DNA from: Amphiura filiformis
Lineage: Eukaryota; Echinodermata; Ophiuroidea; Amphilepidida; Amphiuridae
Assembly (NCBI RefSeq): GCF_039555335.1
Contig: NC_092641.1
Coordinates: forward strand, 34,001,548 to 34,065,547
Direction of reading: 5' to 3'
DNA: 64,000 bases
Shown: positions 60,701 to 64,000 of the stretch, one piece after another
Numbering within the stretch: the stretch's first letter is position 1
Layout: every line of letters begins with the position of its first letter
Position numbers and translations under genes: made by a program
Notes under the pieces: model-generated
The model's database searches: none
Seen by the model: the letters and a program-made list of their open reading frames with translations, nothing else
What the model was told of the DNA's origin: nothing

Positions 60701-62007
60701 GGATATCTCAGAGCTGGTTCAGGCCTTAAAATGTTTGGATTTATATGTTTGTATTTGAAAAATACTTGGATTTCTTCAAAGGCCTTGGAAACATCCCATT
60801 TTCTATCTCTTTGTCAGTCTGATTGTCTGTCTCTATCTTTTTCACTCCCTTTCTCTTTCCCCTCACCTTCTCTCTGCCTCCCCTTCCATTGCATATTCTC
60901 TCTCACACACACACGCATCTTTATATGTTTTGTGGGTTTTGTTTGTTTCTTCACCCTCTATCTCTGCATCCTTAATTATTTGCTCTTTAACATCCAACAT
61001 TTTTTCATGATGCAGCCAACATACTCCAGCTTCCCATCACTTAACAAGTTTTTATTTATTTCCTGGTCAGGCCCATTTCACAAAACCAAGATTTATGATC
61101 AATCTTTCAAACGTTGCCAGTGGTAAATAAATAATTGTAAGATTGATTGCAAGGCTTTTTGAAATGGACCACAACCAAATTTCTGATCAGCATGAGCTTT
61201 AAGTGCAGATTATCATGATGAATAGAAATATGAATGAAATCTACTGACCATGCTTATTGTGAATCTCTTACAGATCACGTTGAGGAGGTCCGCACCATTG
61301 TACAGAGAGCCGTCAAGGATCTAACAATTGAGAATGCCCTGAAGACCTACGAAGCAATCTGGCTTAGTAAACTATTTGAATTACGCCCTCATGTGCGCAC
61401 AGTGCAAGTTGCTGGCTCAGAAAAGGCAGATAAAGATGTAAGACATGTACCTTGTTTGCTTTTAATGTTAATAATGATACATAAATTTAATTTGCCTAAA
61501 AAGTTTCTATATTTTTTGACAAATATGATTTTATGTATAATTGGGAAAACAAAGCCAAATGCATTTGCATTTTCGAATGCATCCAATATGTGCTTTGTTT
61601 TTGGTTCAAATATGTCAAGAGGTGTTGTCATTGTACACTCCAGAACTCTGAATAATGCCACCCTTGATTTTACTCTACAAGCTGATGATAGCAATTGTTT
61701 TTACTTGGCATATTTTTGACTTTGCAGCAGGAAGTAAGGGTAACTATGATTTAATGCATGCTTGTCTTCATCGATCTATTCTATCTGTTATTGATCATAA
61801 AACCTTAACTTTTAACCTTGAAATATTTCCCCTACAGGAATCTGAGAGCAAAAGTGAAGTATCACAGAGTGATGCTGGGACAGTGAAAACGGGATGCCTG
61901 GTGGTCGTACTCGTAGCCGCATGTCAAATTTCACTATGGGCACTGGAGGGCGCACTAAAAGAGCCAGCGTATCGTCACTACCTGCATCACTTCTCAATCT
62001 TGGCGAG
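25922..62007 (+). CDS. Axonemal dynein heavy chain, N-terminal tail and start of linker (29 exons, 3' incomplete)
   Basis: 29 plus-strand exons with GT-AG borders join from ATG 25922 to 62007, totalling about 1640 codons when the first of 16 donors is used in exon 16. Every junction keeps phase until a one-base defect in exon 29. The product is the tail of a ciliary or flagellar dynein motor, which binds intermediate and light chains and anchors the motor to the outer doublet. DHC_N1 hallmarks run from LPLP...LESSVIGWIKQIK (exon 4) to VGWIRVDLQPIK (exon 22). DHC_N2 hallmarks follow, with MRTRHW in exon 27. The AAA ring, stalk and microtubule-binding domain are outside the window. The first exons look most like the DNAH9/11/17 and DNAH5/8 side of the family, but I cannot fix the paralogue. 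Block details are in the next entries. Confidence 0.92.
26887..27020 (+). pseudogene. Degenerate copy of dynein exon 2 (3' part) in intron 2
   Basis: This stretch aligns with the last about 110 bp of exon 2: AATCAACCAGGCTTACAAAC against AATCAGGCTTCCAAAC, then AAGGACAACATA, TTCACTAGTTGTGATACTAC and GGATCTGTTGTGTTAG. It carries stop codons and small indels, and its donor has changed from GAGGTAAGT to GAAGTTAAC. It sits only 45 bp after the true donor. Confidence 0.85.
27578..28714. mobile_element. hAT-like element with perfect 8-bp target duplication
   Basis: The inverted ends are TAGTGTTGGGCGAC and GTCGCCCAACGCTA (one mismatch). GTTTCCCC flanks both sides, at 27570-27577 and 28715-28722. The subterminal sequence is dense in GTCGACT/AGTCGCGACT-type motifs that read inwards from both ends. 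It shares its termini with 19663-22131. The roughly 1.1-kb body has no hAT transposase or dimerisation domain, so it is non-autonomous. It occupies most of dynein intron 3. Confidence 0.9.
29554..31278. mobile_element. Non-autonomous hAT-like element with CTATATTTCC-rich ends
   Basis: The ends are CAGGACTTCAAC and GTTGAAGCCCTG. CATTGTT occurs just before (29547-29553) and just after (31279-31285), a 7-bp or slightly longer target duplication. The subterminal regions on both sides are built of CCTATATTTCCC/CCTATATTATCCC phrases in matching orientation. An internal hairpin at about 30776-30970 pairs TTTTCTGGACGTTTCATCAA with its complement. A 132-residue open frame at 30529-30927 has no recognisable domain and overlaps the hairpin, so I do not call it a gene. 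Confidence 0.7.
31393..33544 (+). mobile_element. TTAA-flanked terminal-inverted-repeat element, copy B
   Basis: The ends are GGTGGCTGTGTACTC and GAGTACACAGCCGCG, each flanked by TTAA (31389-31392 and 33545-33548). The end regions are reverse complements of those of copy A (15149-16484), including the ACTTTGTAATTA and TTCCTTTTCAATTTC segments. Inside, 31500-31655 and 32410-32580 form another foldback (TAGTGATAGGCTGTA against TACAGCCTATCACTA). No transposase frame is present. It lies in dynein intron 4. Confidence 0.78.
33798..34071. repeat. Foldback family F2, intron 4
   Basis: Arms pair GTACATCCATATCAAAA with TTTTGATATGGATGTAC, and CTACATGTGTCTCATTTCAC with its complement. A related, more degenerate copy lies at 40930-41106 in intron 10. 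Confidence 0.8.
34142..38311 (+). CDS. Dynein exons 5-9: DHC_N1 first half
   Basis: Exons are 34142-34363, 34927-35075, 35924-36035, 37410-37531 and 38111-38311. Exon 5 contains LDEVNMWKKRQQLL, the conserved E-x-x-x-WKxR block; exon 6 ENLRFLGTLLPWFEKL and the WSHS end; exon 7 opens RYYHQMDKFHNLLEL. Exon 8 (SYAGLKDALR, then YLDMKDTADD) would normally be followed by a W-F-F block. Here exon 9 brings a basic, serine-rich stretch (STSTRRKARSAGVW) before MNSFMERC. This unusual join uses phase 2 on both sides (AT plus G, then AG plus G) and is coherent, but the insert looks lineage-specific. Confidence 0.82.
35555..35830 (+). mobile_element. tRNA-derived SINE-like element in intron 6
   Basis: TTGCATGGCATACTGGTTAA resembles an A box and CCTGGGTTCAAAAT a B box, spaced as in a tRNA gene, followed by a body with GATGACCCATGATAAAGACC. 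Tail and target duplication were not resolved, so the limits are approximate. Confidence 0.55.
36373..37020. repeat. Foldback family F1, complete copy in intron 7
   Basis: Arms of about 190 bp enclose an unrelated core of about 250 bp. CTCAAATAAAGAAAGTCCGC on the left is mirrored at 37000-37020, and ACTGGTATCAATCTTTG on the right mirrors CAGAGATTGATACCAGT. The half copy at 24447-24660 belongs to the same family. Confidence 0.8.
37111..37330. repeat. Foldback in intron 7
   Basis: Arms of about 90 bp pair AACCAGATAAACATACCTTG with CAAGGTATGTTTATCTGGTT, and GGCCAGAACCACTGA with TCAGTGGTTCTGGCC. The structure ends 79 bp before exon 8. Confidence 0.8.
38375..38435 (+). pseudogene. Degenerate copy of dynein exon 9 fragment, copy 1
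   Basis: GAGGAATGGATAGACTCTTT then CATGGCTACCAACAATATAC and CTTGCTTTAA match exon 9 at 38236-38290 (GAAGAATGGACAGACTCACC, CATGGCCACCAAGGAATGC, CATGCTTTAA). It begins 63 bp after the exon 9 donor. Confidence 0.8.
40020..40082 (+). pseudogene. Degenerate copy of dynein exon 9 fragment, copy 2
   Basis: CATGAAAGGAAGGACACAGA then CTTACCAAGGACTGCACC and ATGCTTTAA again match exon 9. It lies about 1.6 kb after the first copy and about 290 bp before exon 10, and is more decayed. Confidence 0.65.
40372..44996 (+). CDS. Dynein exons 10-15: DHC_N1 core
   Basis: Exons are 40372-40603, 41365-41652, 42243-42425, 43211-43501, 44265-44500 and 44918-44996. Exon 10 starts CNDLLELVQTTRHFNLL, closing the FMERC motif begun in exon 9. 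Exon 11 ends NLPPIVSRLTWVGALKRRIK, the proline-tryptophan-arginine signature of every axonemal tail. Exon 12 gives FDKYEEKTVREWQ. Exon 13 carries NVNLDPELLLLLREVHYL, matching the N-DP-LLxLLRExxYL block. Exons 14 and 15 give LNHYTWKTS and NEEYERLVKP. Splice phases agree throughout. Confidence 0.9.
40930..41106. repeat. Foldback family F2, intron 10
   Basis: GTGTACATCCTTATCAAAAC, CTGGTACATGTGTCTCAATT and TTATTCCTAGCTATTATGTG repeat the arms of the copy at 33798-34071. Part of the right arm is missing. Confidence 0.65.
41683..41822 (+). pseudogene. Degenerate copy of dynein exon 11 (3' part) plus intron start
   Basis: ATAGCTGTAAGGTCCATGTG, then CTTCACCGGAATCTAACCCC, CACTCAAGAGGAAGATGAAG and the following TATAGAAATCTAG match the end of exon 11 and the first bases of its own intron. 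The coding frame is lost through indels. It starts about 30 bp after the true donor at 41652. Confidence 0.85.
43601..43687. repeat. Short foldback in intron 13
   Basis: CCAAGGAATCAAAACTCAAA on the left is the exact complement of TTTGAGTTTTGATTCCTTGG on the right, and the pairing continues through CAAAGCCA. It lies 100 bp after exon 13. Confidence 0.85.
45815..47758 (+). CDS. Dynein exon 16 with 16 alternative in-frame donors
   Basis: The exon starts after TTATTTCAG at 45815 (TVQISRASPAWEEYVDHID). It can end at the first donor, 45958, giving 48 codons and a normal family length. Alternatively it can read through any of 15 further copies to a last donor at 47758. The period of 120 bp equals 40 codons, so every choice keeps frame and joins exon 17 in phase 0. 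Each read-through adds one 40-residue repeat containing LVLDGLKKSTLKSLRAML; five of its residues (VSKEI) are translated donor and intron sequence. The ancestral exon is clearly the single-copy form. Whether long forms are ever made cannot be told from DNA. Confidence 0.85.
45854..47773 (+). repeat. 120-bp tandem array of exon end plus splice donor, 16 copies
   Basis: Each unit is 105 bp of exon 16 (TATGTAGATCAT to TCAGAG) plus 15 bp of its intron (GTAAGTAAAGAGATA). GTAAG(T/C)AAAGAG recurs every 120 bp from 45959 to 47759. Copies differ only at a few places: TTGGTA or TTAGTA, GTCTGAG or GTCTCAG, one AGAGATATG, one GATTAT. The left flank has GAATATG and the right flank GATATG, so ATATG is shared microhomology at the two breakpoints. 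Copies with the two GTCT(G/C)AG variants alternate irregularly, which indicates spreading by several rounds of duplication. Confidence 0.97.
47790..47947. repeat. Foldback MITE family F3, copy 1
   Basis: GGGCTATTTCAGTTGAAAAT with CCCCTATGGAAGACA on the left pairs with TGTCTTCCATAGGGG and ATTTCAACTGAAATAG on the right. A second copy is at 51436-51621. Copy 1 starts only 17 bp after the end of the 120-bp array. Confidence 0.85.
48184..49240 (-). mobile_element. Non-LTR retrotransposon 3' end, split by a hairpin element
   Basis: On the minus strand a frame within 49235-48963 reads RQGPILWNNI then TLTSFKNKYNLSYYL, the C-terminal end of a non-LTR reverse transcriptase. The 3' UTR ends in (CTGAAA)n at 48184-48203. 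It is heavily 5' truncated. It is the same kind of relic as 13728-14405 but with a different tail. It lies in intron 16. Confidence 0.6.
48364..48904. mobile_element. hAT-like giant hairpin element with 8-bp duplication
   Basis: The ends TAGGCCTGGCATTTTCGG and CCGAAAATGCCAGCCTTA are inverted, and GTGCAGAC flanks both (48356-48363 and 48905-48912). Almost the entire 541 bp folds back on itself: arms contain ATAGTCTATTAATGATTTC and its complement, and about 28 A opposite about 28 T. The short apex lies near 48605. The insertion is nested in a LINE 3' UTR. Confidence 0.9.
49548..55466 (+). CDS. Dynein exons 17-22: end of DHC_N1
   Basis: Exons are 49548-49730, 50722-50775, 53190-53285, 54271-54455, 54926-55079 and 55203-55466. 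Exon 17 gives VVFTPPLDQS and TTWLDEFVARG, exon 18 SSMYRFLIFARQ, exon 19 IDEEVQQLSENIVG and exon 20 FLWQHNIQETFEEFL. Exons 20-21 contain a serine/arginine-rich stretch (SSRLRSAASERSQKS) that looks like a flexible insertion. Exon 22 holds VGWIRVDLQPIKQVL and WMWTFTKYL, a highly conserved block near the DHC_N1/DHC_N2 border. Exon 18 is only 54 bp. Confidence 0.88.
50110..50400 (+). repeat. Dispersed repeat R3, copy 1
   Basis: Matches 60080-60345 in the same orientation: TGATTGGCTGAATCAATTG, CTGACAATCATAACAACA, GGTCGGCGCAGA-like and CATTAACAGGGCGCTTG phrases occur in the same order. The type is unknown; both copies are intronic. Confidence 0.7.
51436..51621. repeat. Foldback MITE family F3, copy 2
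   Basis: TATTCCAGTTGAAATTCATA and CTATGGAAGACATGAC on the left pair with GTCTTCTATAGGGGTG and ATTTCAACTAGAATA on the right. Same family as 47790-47947. Intron 18. Confidence 0.8.
52021..52211. repeat. Foldback in intron 18
   Basis: Arms of about 85 bp pair ATAAACGATAGGAATTTTTA with its complement, and GACAGGCAGGTCCAATATTT with AAATATTGGACCTGCCTGTC. Confidence 0.85.
52206..52262 (+). pseudogene. Degenerate copy of dynein exon 18 end plus donor
   Basis: AGTATGTACATGTTTCTGAT followed by CTGCAGTATGCAGGTAATA matches exon 18 (AGTATGTACAGGTTTCTGAT, CTTCGCTAGACAGGTAATA), including an intact CAG|GTAATA donor. It lies about 1.4 kb downstream of exon 18. The preceding sequence is a foldback, so the copy may have been moved by later insertions. 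Confidence 0.75.
52399..52550. repeat. Foldback in intron 18, second
   Basis: GTCTACTCTGAAGTACAAAG pairs with CTTTGTACTTCAGAGTGGAC across a GC-richer loop of about 100 bp containing ACGCGC motifs. Confidence 0.75.
52895..53105 (+). repeat. SINE-like dispersed repeat, copy 2
   Basis: More degenerate relative of 14690-14995: AAGCTGATCCTGGATGCAAT, GCTAGGGTGTGCACTTC and CTCTGAATTC occur in the same order. It ends near GTGGATCACTTTT, 85 bp before exon 19. Confidence 0.5.
53350..54010 (-). repeat. Dispersed repeat R2, reverse copy
   Basis: Reverse complement of 7390-7800, with CTGACAATCAACTCCTCACA at the left and AATTGATTGACAGGTTACGTC at the right. A segment of about 250 bp with its own CCAGGCGG/CCGCCTGG inverted repeat (53582-53630) is present only here. 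Confidence 0.6.
55521..55740. repeat. Foldback in intron 22
   Basis: TGTGACACCATCTGGTCCAT then GGAGGCCAAAGGAGGCA pairs with TGCCACCTTTGGCCACC then ATGGACCAGATCATGTCACA. It starts 54 bp after exon 22. Confidence 0.8.
55770..55850 (+). pseudogene. Probable degenerate copy of dynein exon 22 fragment
   Basis: TGAGCATGAGATTGAGTATATTACT-type sequence (split here as TGAGCATGAGATTGAG and TATATTACTTGG) resembles exon 22 at 55388-55414 (TGAGCCTGAGATTGAG, AGTATTACTGG). Flanking similarity is weak, so this is less certain than the other exon copies. Confidence 0.5.
56298..61437 (+). CDS. Dynein exons 23-28: start of DHC_N2 linker
   Basis: Exons are 56298-56510, 57112-57261, 58760-58821, 59387-59606, 60519-60672 and 61274-61437. 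Exon 24 reads RDCPLEKAFREIKKY; exons 25-26 LEKAF-following helices and LKLVWETVQSIQKQQNEW, the position of the W-x-x-xx-W linker motif. Exon 27 carries ALLPLIEDLSNPAMRTRHW, the PL...L...xRHW signature shared by all dynein heavy chains. Exon 28 gives NHVEEVRTIVQRAVKDLTIE, the expected A-x-KE-xxIE helix. All phases are compatible (0, 0, 2, 0, 1, 0). Confidence 0.9.
57560..57660 (+). repeat. GT- and G-rich simple sequence in intron 24
   Basis: A purine/T biased run of GTGTG, GGGGG and TTTTTT segments. No further structure seen. Confidence 0.6.
59898..59945 (+). pseudogene. Degenerate copy of dynein exon 26 end plus donor
   Basis: CAAGAATCTATTATGATTAT then TCCGGTAAGATGGTAAC matches the end of exon 26 and its donor (CAAGAATCTATTATGGTTAT, CCAGGTAAGATGCTAC). 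The donor GGTAAGAT is intact. It lies about 290 bp after the true donor. Confidence 0.85.
60080..60345 (+). repeat. Dispersed repeat R3, copy 2
   Basis: Same order of phrases as 50110-50400, including CTGATTGGCTGATTCAATTG and TCATTAACAGGGTGCTTG. Lies in intron 26. Confidence 0.7.
61070..61170. repeat. Short foldback in intron 27
   Basis: GGCCCATTTCACAAAACC and GATCAATCTT on the left pair with AAGATTGATT and GGCTTTTTGAAATGGACC on the right. Confidence 0.65.
61838..62007 (+). CDS. Dynein exon 29, with an apparent one-base defect
   Basis: The exon begins in phase 0 after CCCTACAG (ESESKSEVSQSDAGTVKTG). From 61894 the plausible reading moves to another frame: MPGGRTRSRMSNF, then GTGGRTKRASVSSLPASLL and NLGE before the GTAACA donor. 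The length of 170 is one short of a multiple of three. The continuing original frame also stays open to the donor but is hydrophobic and unlike a dynein linker. Either the assembly lost one base near the AAAACGGGA run or this allele is damaged. The serine/arginine-rich insertion is unusually long for this part of the linker. Confidence 0.6.
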
Positions 62008-64000
62008 GTAACAATTTTCCAATTCTGATCAAAATTAGATTCAAGCATTAGCTTCTTTTGGTTTTATGCAGGATTGGCTTAACATTCTGTGTCTTTATAA
62101 TGTAAAATTGCACCATTTCACATGTCTAAATTTCACCTCCAATTTGCACTTATTGGCACAATGTGTATGAGCAGTTACTTTTTATTGTTTATATGGTGTG
62201 TTTTTATCTCTTCTGTAAGTTCGTTGATGGAATTAATTCAATCTATTGCACAAACTTTTATATGTTGGTATTGGGGAAATGTCCTTATATGTCAAGCAAG
62301 ATTATATGCGACCTGTTTTGATGAATCCAGGAAAATTGTTGAAAATTTAAAACTTAAAATTTTTTTTTTTTTTTTTGATATCAGCAGCAGTAAGGTAGAA
62401 GATGGGTTTTAAAATATGCCAATTTATAGCACAAACTTACAAATCTCATTCATAAGGTTTTCTTGTTCTGTTTGAATTTAAGATTTTACATATTAAATAA
62501 ATTGACACAAAATCTCTACTCTATCACTTCATTCATGTTTAAAAACAGTTTAGAAGTGTAAAGAAAGTTTTAAAAACTTTGCAAGATAAAAACTTTCTTA
62601 GAATGTCAACAATTTGCAAAGAAAACAAAAATTTCTGGAATTTCCATTATAGGATAATGGCCAGGATTAGAGCGTGAGTGGCTAAGAATGGCCGTGGGCG
62701 GAGGCCCTAGGCCATTCTTAGCCACTCACGCTCTAACCATGCCATTAACCGACTTAATACACACTTATGACGTCGCGCTATTGTTTTACCGCTCCATTAT
62801 TTTCCACTTAATGGAGTGTTATTGAAATTTGATGCTCTTTACAAATTGATCAATTGCTCACACTGAATACACTATCAAATACACTAATAGAATGATCGTA
62901 CTAGGTGCGAGTGAAAAATACACGGACTCAGCTTTATGTAAAATTTCTATAGAATTACCCATCATATCACGATCCAGGTGTTTAGTTTAAATCATCCGTA
63001 TTACCACGTTCTTGAATTATAAAGATCTAAAATGTTTGTTACCCAAATTGAATAAACGTAGATTAGTAAAATCATTAAAGTGATTAGAAGTACAATCAAT
63101 AGTTCTTTATGCCCACTTCTAATGTGTTAACTATTGACATGATTGAAGTAGTTGCGTTTAGGTCTGTATTTTGCATAATGAAGAAAATTGGCAAACTGGT
63201 CATAGGTTAATATGAAATAGTTAAATGCAGATCATTGCAGTTTTGTACCTCAAGAAAGGTAGACCTGCTGCTATCATGAGCAATGATATTCTTCTCTATG
63301 AATCGAGTGTTCGATTTTGGACAACCTTGCAATTATGGACACTATTTATTTATCTTGGATACTAGTAATTATAATTTGTGATGGAATCATTCCGAGGATA
63401 TATATCGTTGATTCGCAGCAAGGACCTAAATCAGGTATGATTCTACTTTAAGTCAAGTAAGGTACGAAAATTTTAAATGTGTAAACTTTGTTTTATTTGG
63501 TTGGCCTTATTGCAACCCATTTTACCTAGGCCTATTATGTCCCTGAACTTGGTGGCAAAAAAAAACAACAAACAAACTTCGCCGCTTCATACGCGAAATA
63601 AAAGCTCAACTTCCAGTCCCCCTGGAGCGTCCCTAACATTATAATATTTAATTATCGGATAGGCCTACTGATCGATGTAAGTAAATATTCAAACATGCCA
63701 AAATACTATCAGATGAAACATCAGATGTACTAAAGTGAAATAAAAATTATACCGAAAATAGACCTACTGTGGCTTTTATCATTATTAAACATGCCCAAAG
63801 CAAACGATTTAAAAATAAACAGATACATAGGCCTAAATACATGATACATAATGTGTATTATGTAGCAATGTTGCCCAAAATGTAACAAATTAAACGTTGG
63901 TCCCAAGCCACTGAAAACGTATAAAAATATAAAGAACAAAAAAAATGATATCAAAAACACTAAGCGTAGAAAGAAAGGTCCAAATAATTTAAAGTTACGG
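62008..64000. other. Intron 29 or beyond, no exon recognised
   Basis: The dynein gene must continue, because the linker is incomplete at 62007, but no exon with dynein motifs is visible to the window end. A perfect hairpin lies at 62667-62736: TTAGAGCGTGAGTGGCTAAG, then AATGGCC, with the full complement on the right. The rest is AT-rich, with a T run at 62360-62376. Confidence 0.55.

Noticed and set aside
60692..61126. 144-residue ORF full of S, L and F
   Set aside because: Low-complexity intron sequence (CTCTCTTTCTC-type) reading open by composition.

Overview
This window is eukaryotic nuclear DNA: AT-rich, intron-containing, with GT-AG junctions, many transposon relics and no prokaryotic operon structure. 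The short motif TAGGCCTA recurs, tails of CR1/L2-type retrotransposons are common, and the cilia-type gene content fits a marine invertebrate deuterostome. An ambulacrarian (echinoderm or hemichordate) is my best guess, but this is inference and no species is claimed.

Two protein genes can be reconstructed exon by exon. On the minus strand, four phase-compatible exons between 12896 and 8887 encode part of a protein that looks like PROSER3 (proline- and serine-rich protein 3). Its first and last exons are not seen. On the plus strand, 29 phase-compatible exons from an ATG at 25922 to 62007 encode about 1640 residues. These are the N-terminal tail (DHC_N1) and the start of the linker (DHC_N2) of an axonemal dynein heavy chain. 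The AAA motor must lie beyond the right edge.

Layout: 1-4335 is a roughly 0.8-kb tandem repeat with a SINE and a small hAT-like MITE inserted. 4336-8886 is non-coding with dispersed repeats. 8887-12896 is the PROSER3-like gene, with a pogo-like MITE in its region and a 73-bp tandem array across one splice acceptor. 13300-25900 is intergenic or upstream sequence packed with foldbacks, a TTAA-flanked element and a hAT-like element split by a dead CR1-type retrotransposon. 25922-62007 is the dynein gene, whose introns carry hAT-like, TTAA-flanked, LINE, SINE and foldback elements. 62008-64000 has no recognised exon.

The most interesting signal is duplication at exon edges. One dynein exon end plus its splice donor is repeated 16 times as a nearly perfect, in-frame 120-bp unit (45854-47773). 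One PROSER3-like exon start plus its acceptor is repeated six times as a 73-bp unit. In addition, at least six other dynein exons have degenerate copies of their 3' parts, usually with the donor, lying downstream in an intron. The locus therefore seems to generate partial exon copies repeatedly. The 16-copy array could make splice-length isoforms, if it is real and not an assembly artefact.
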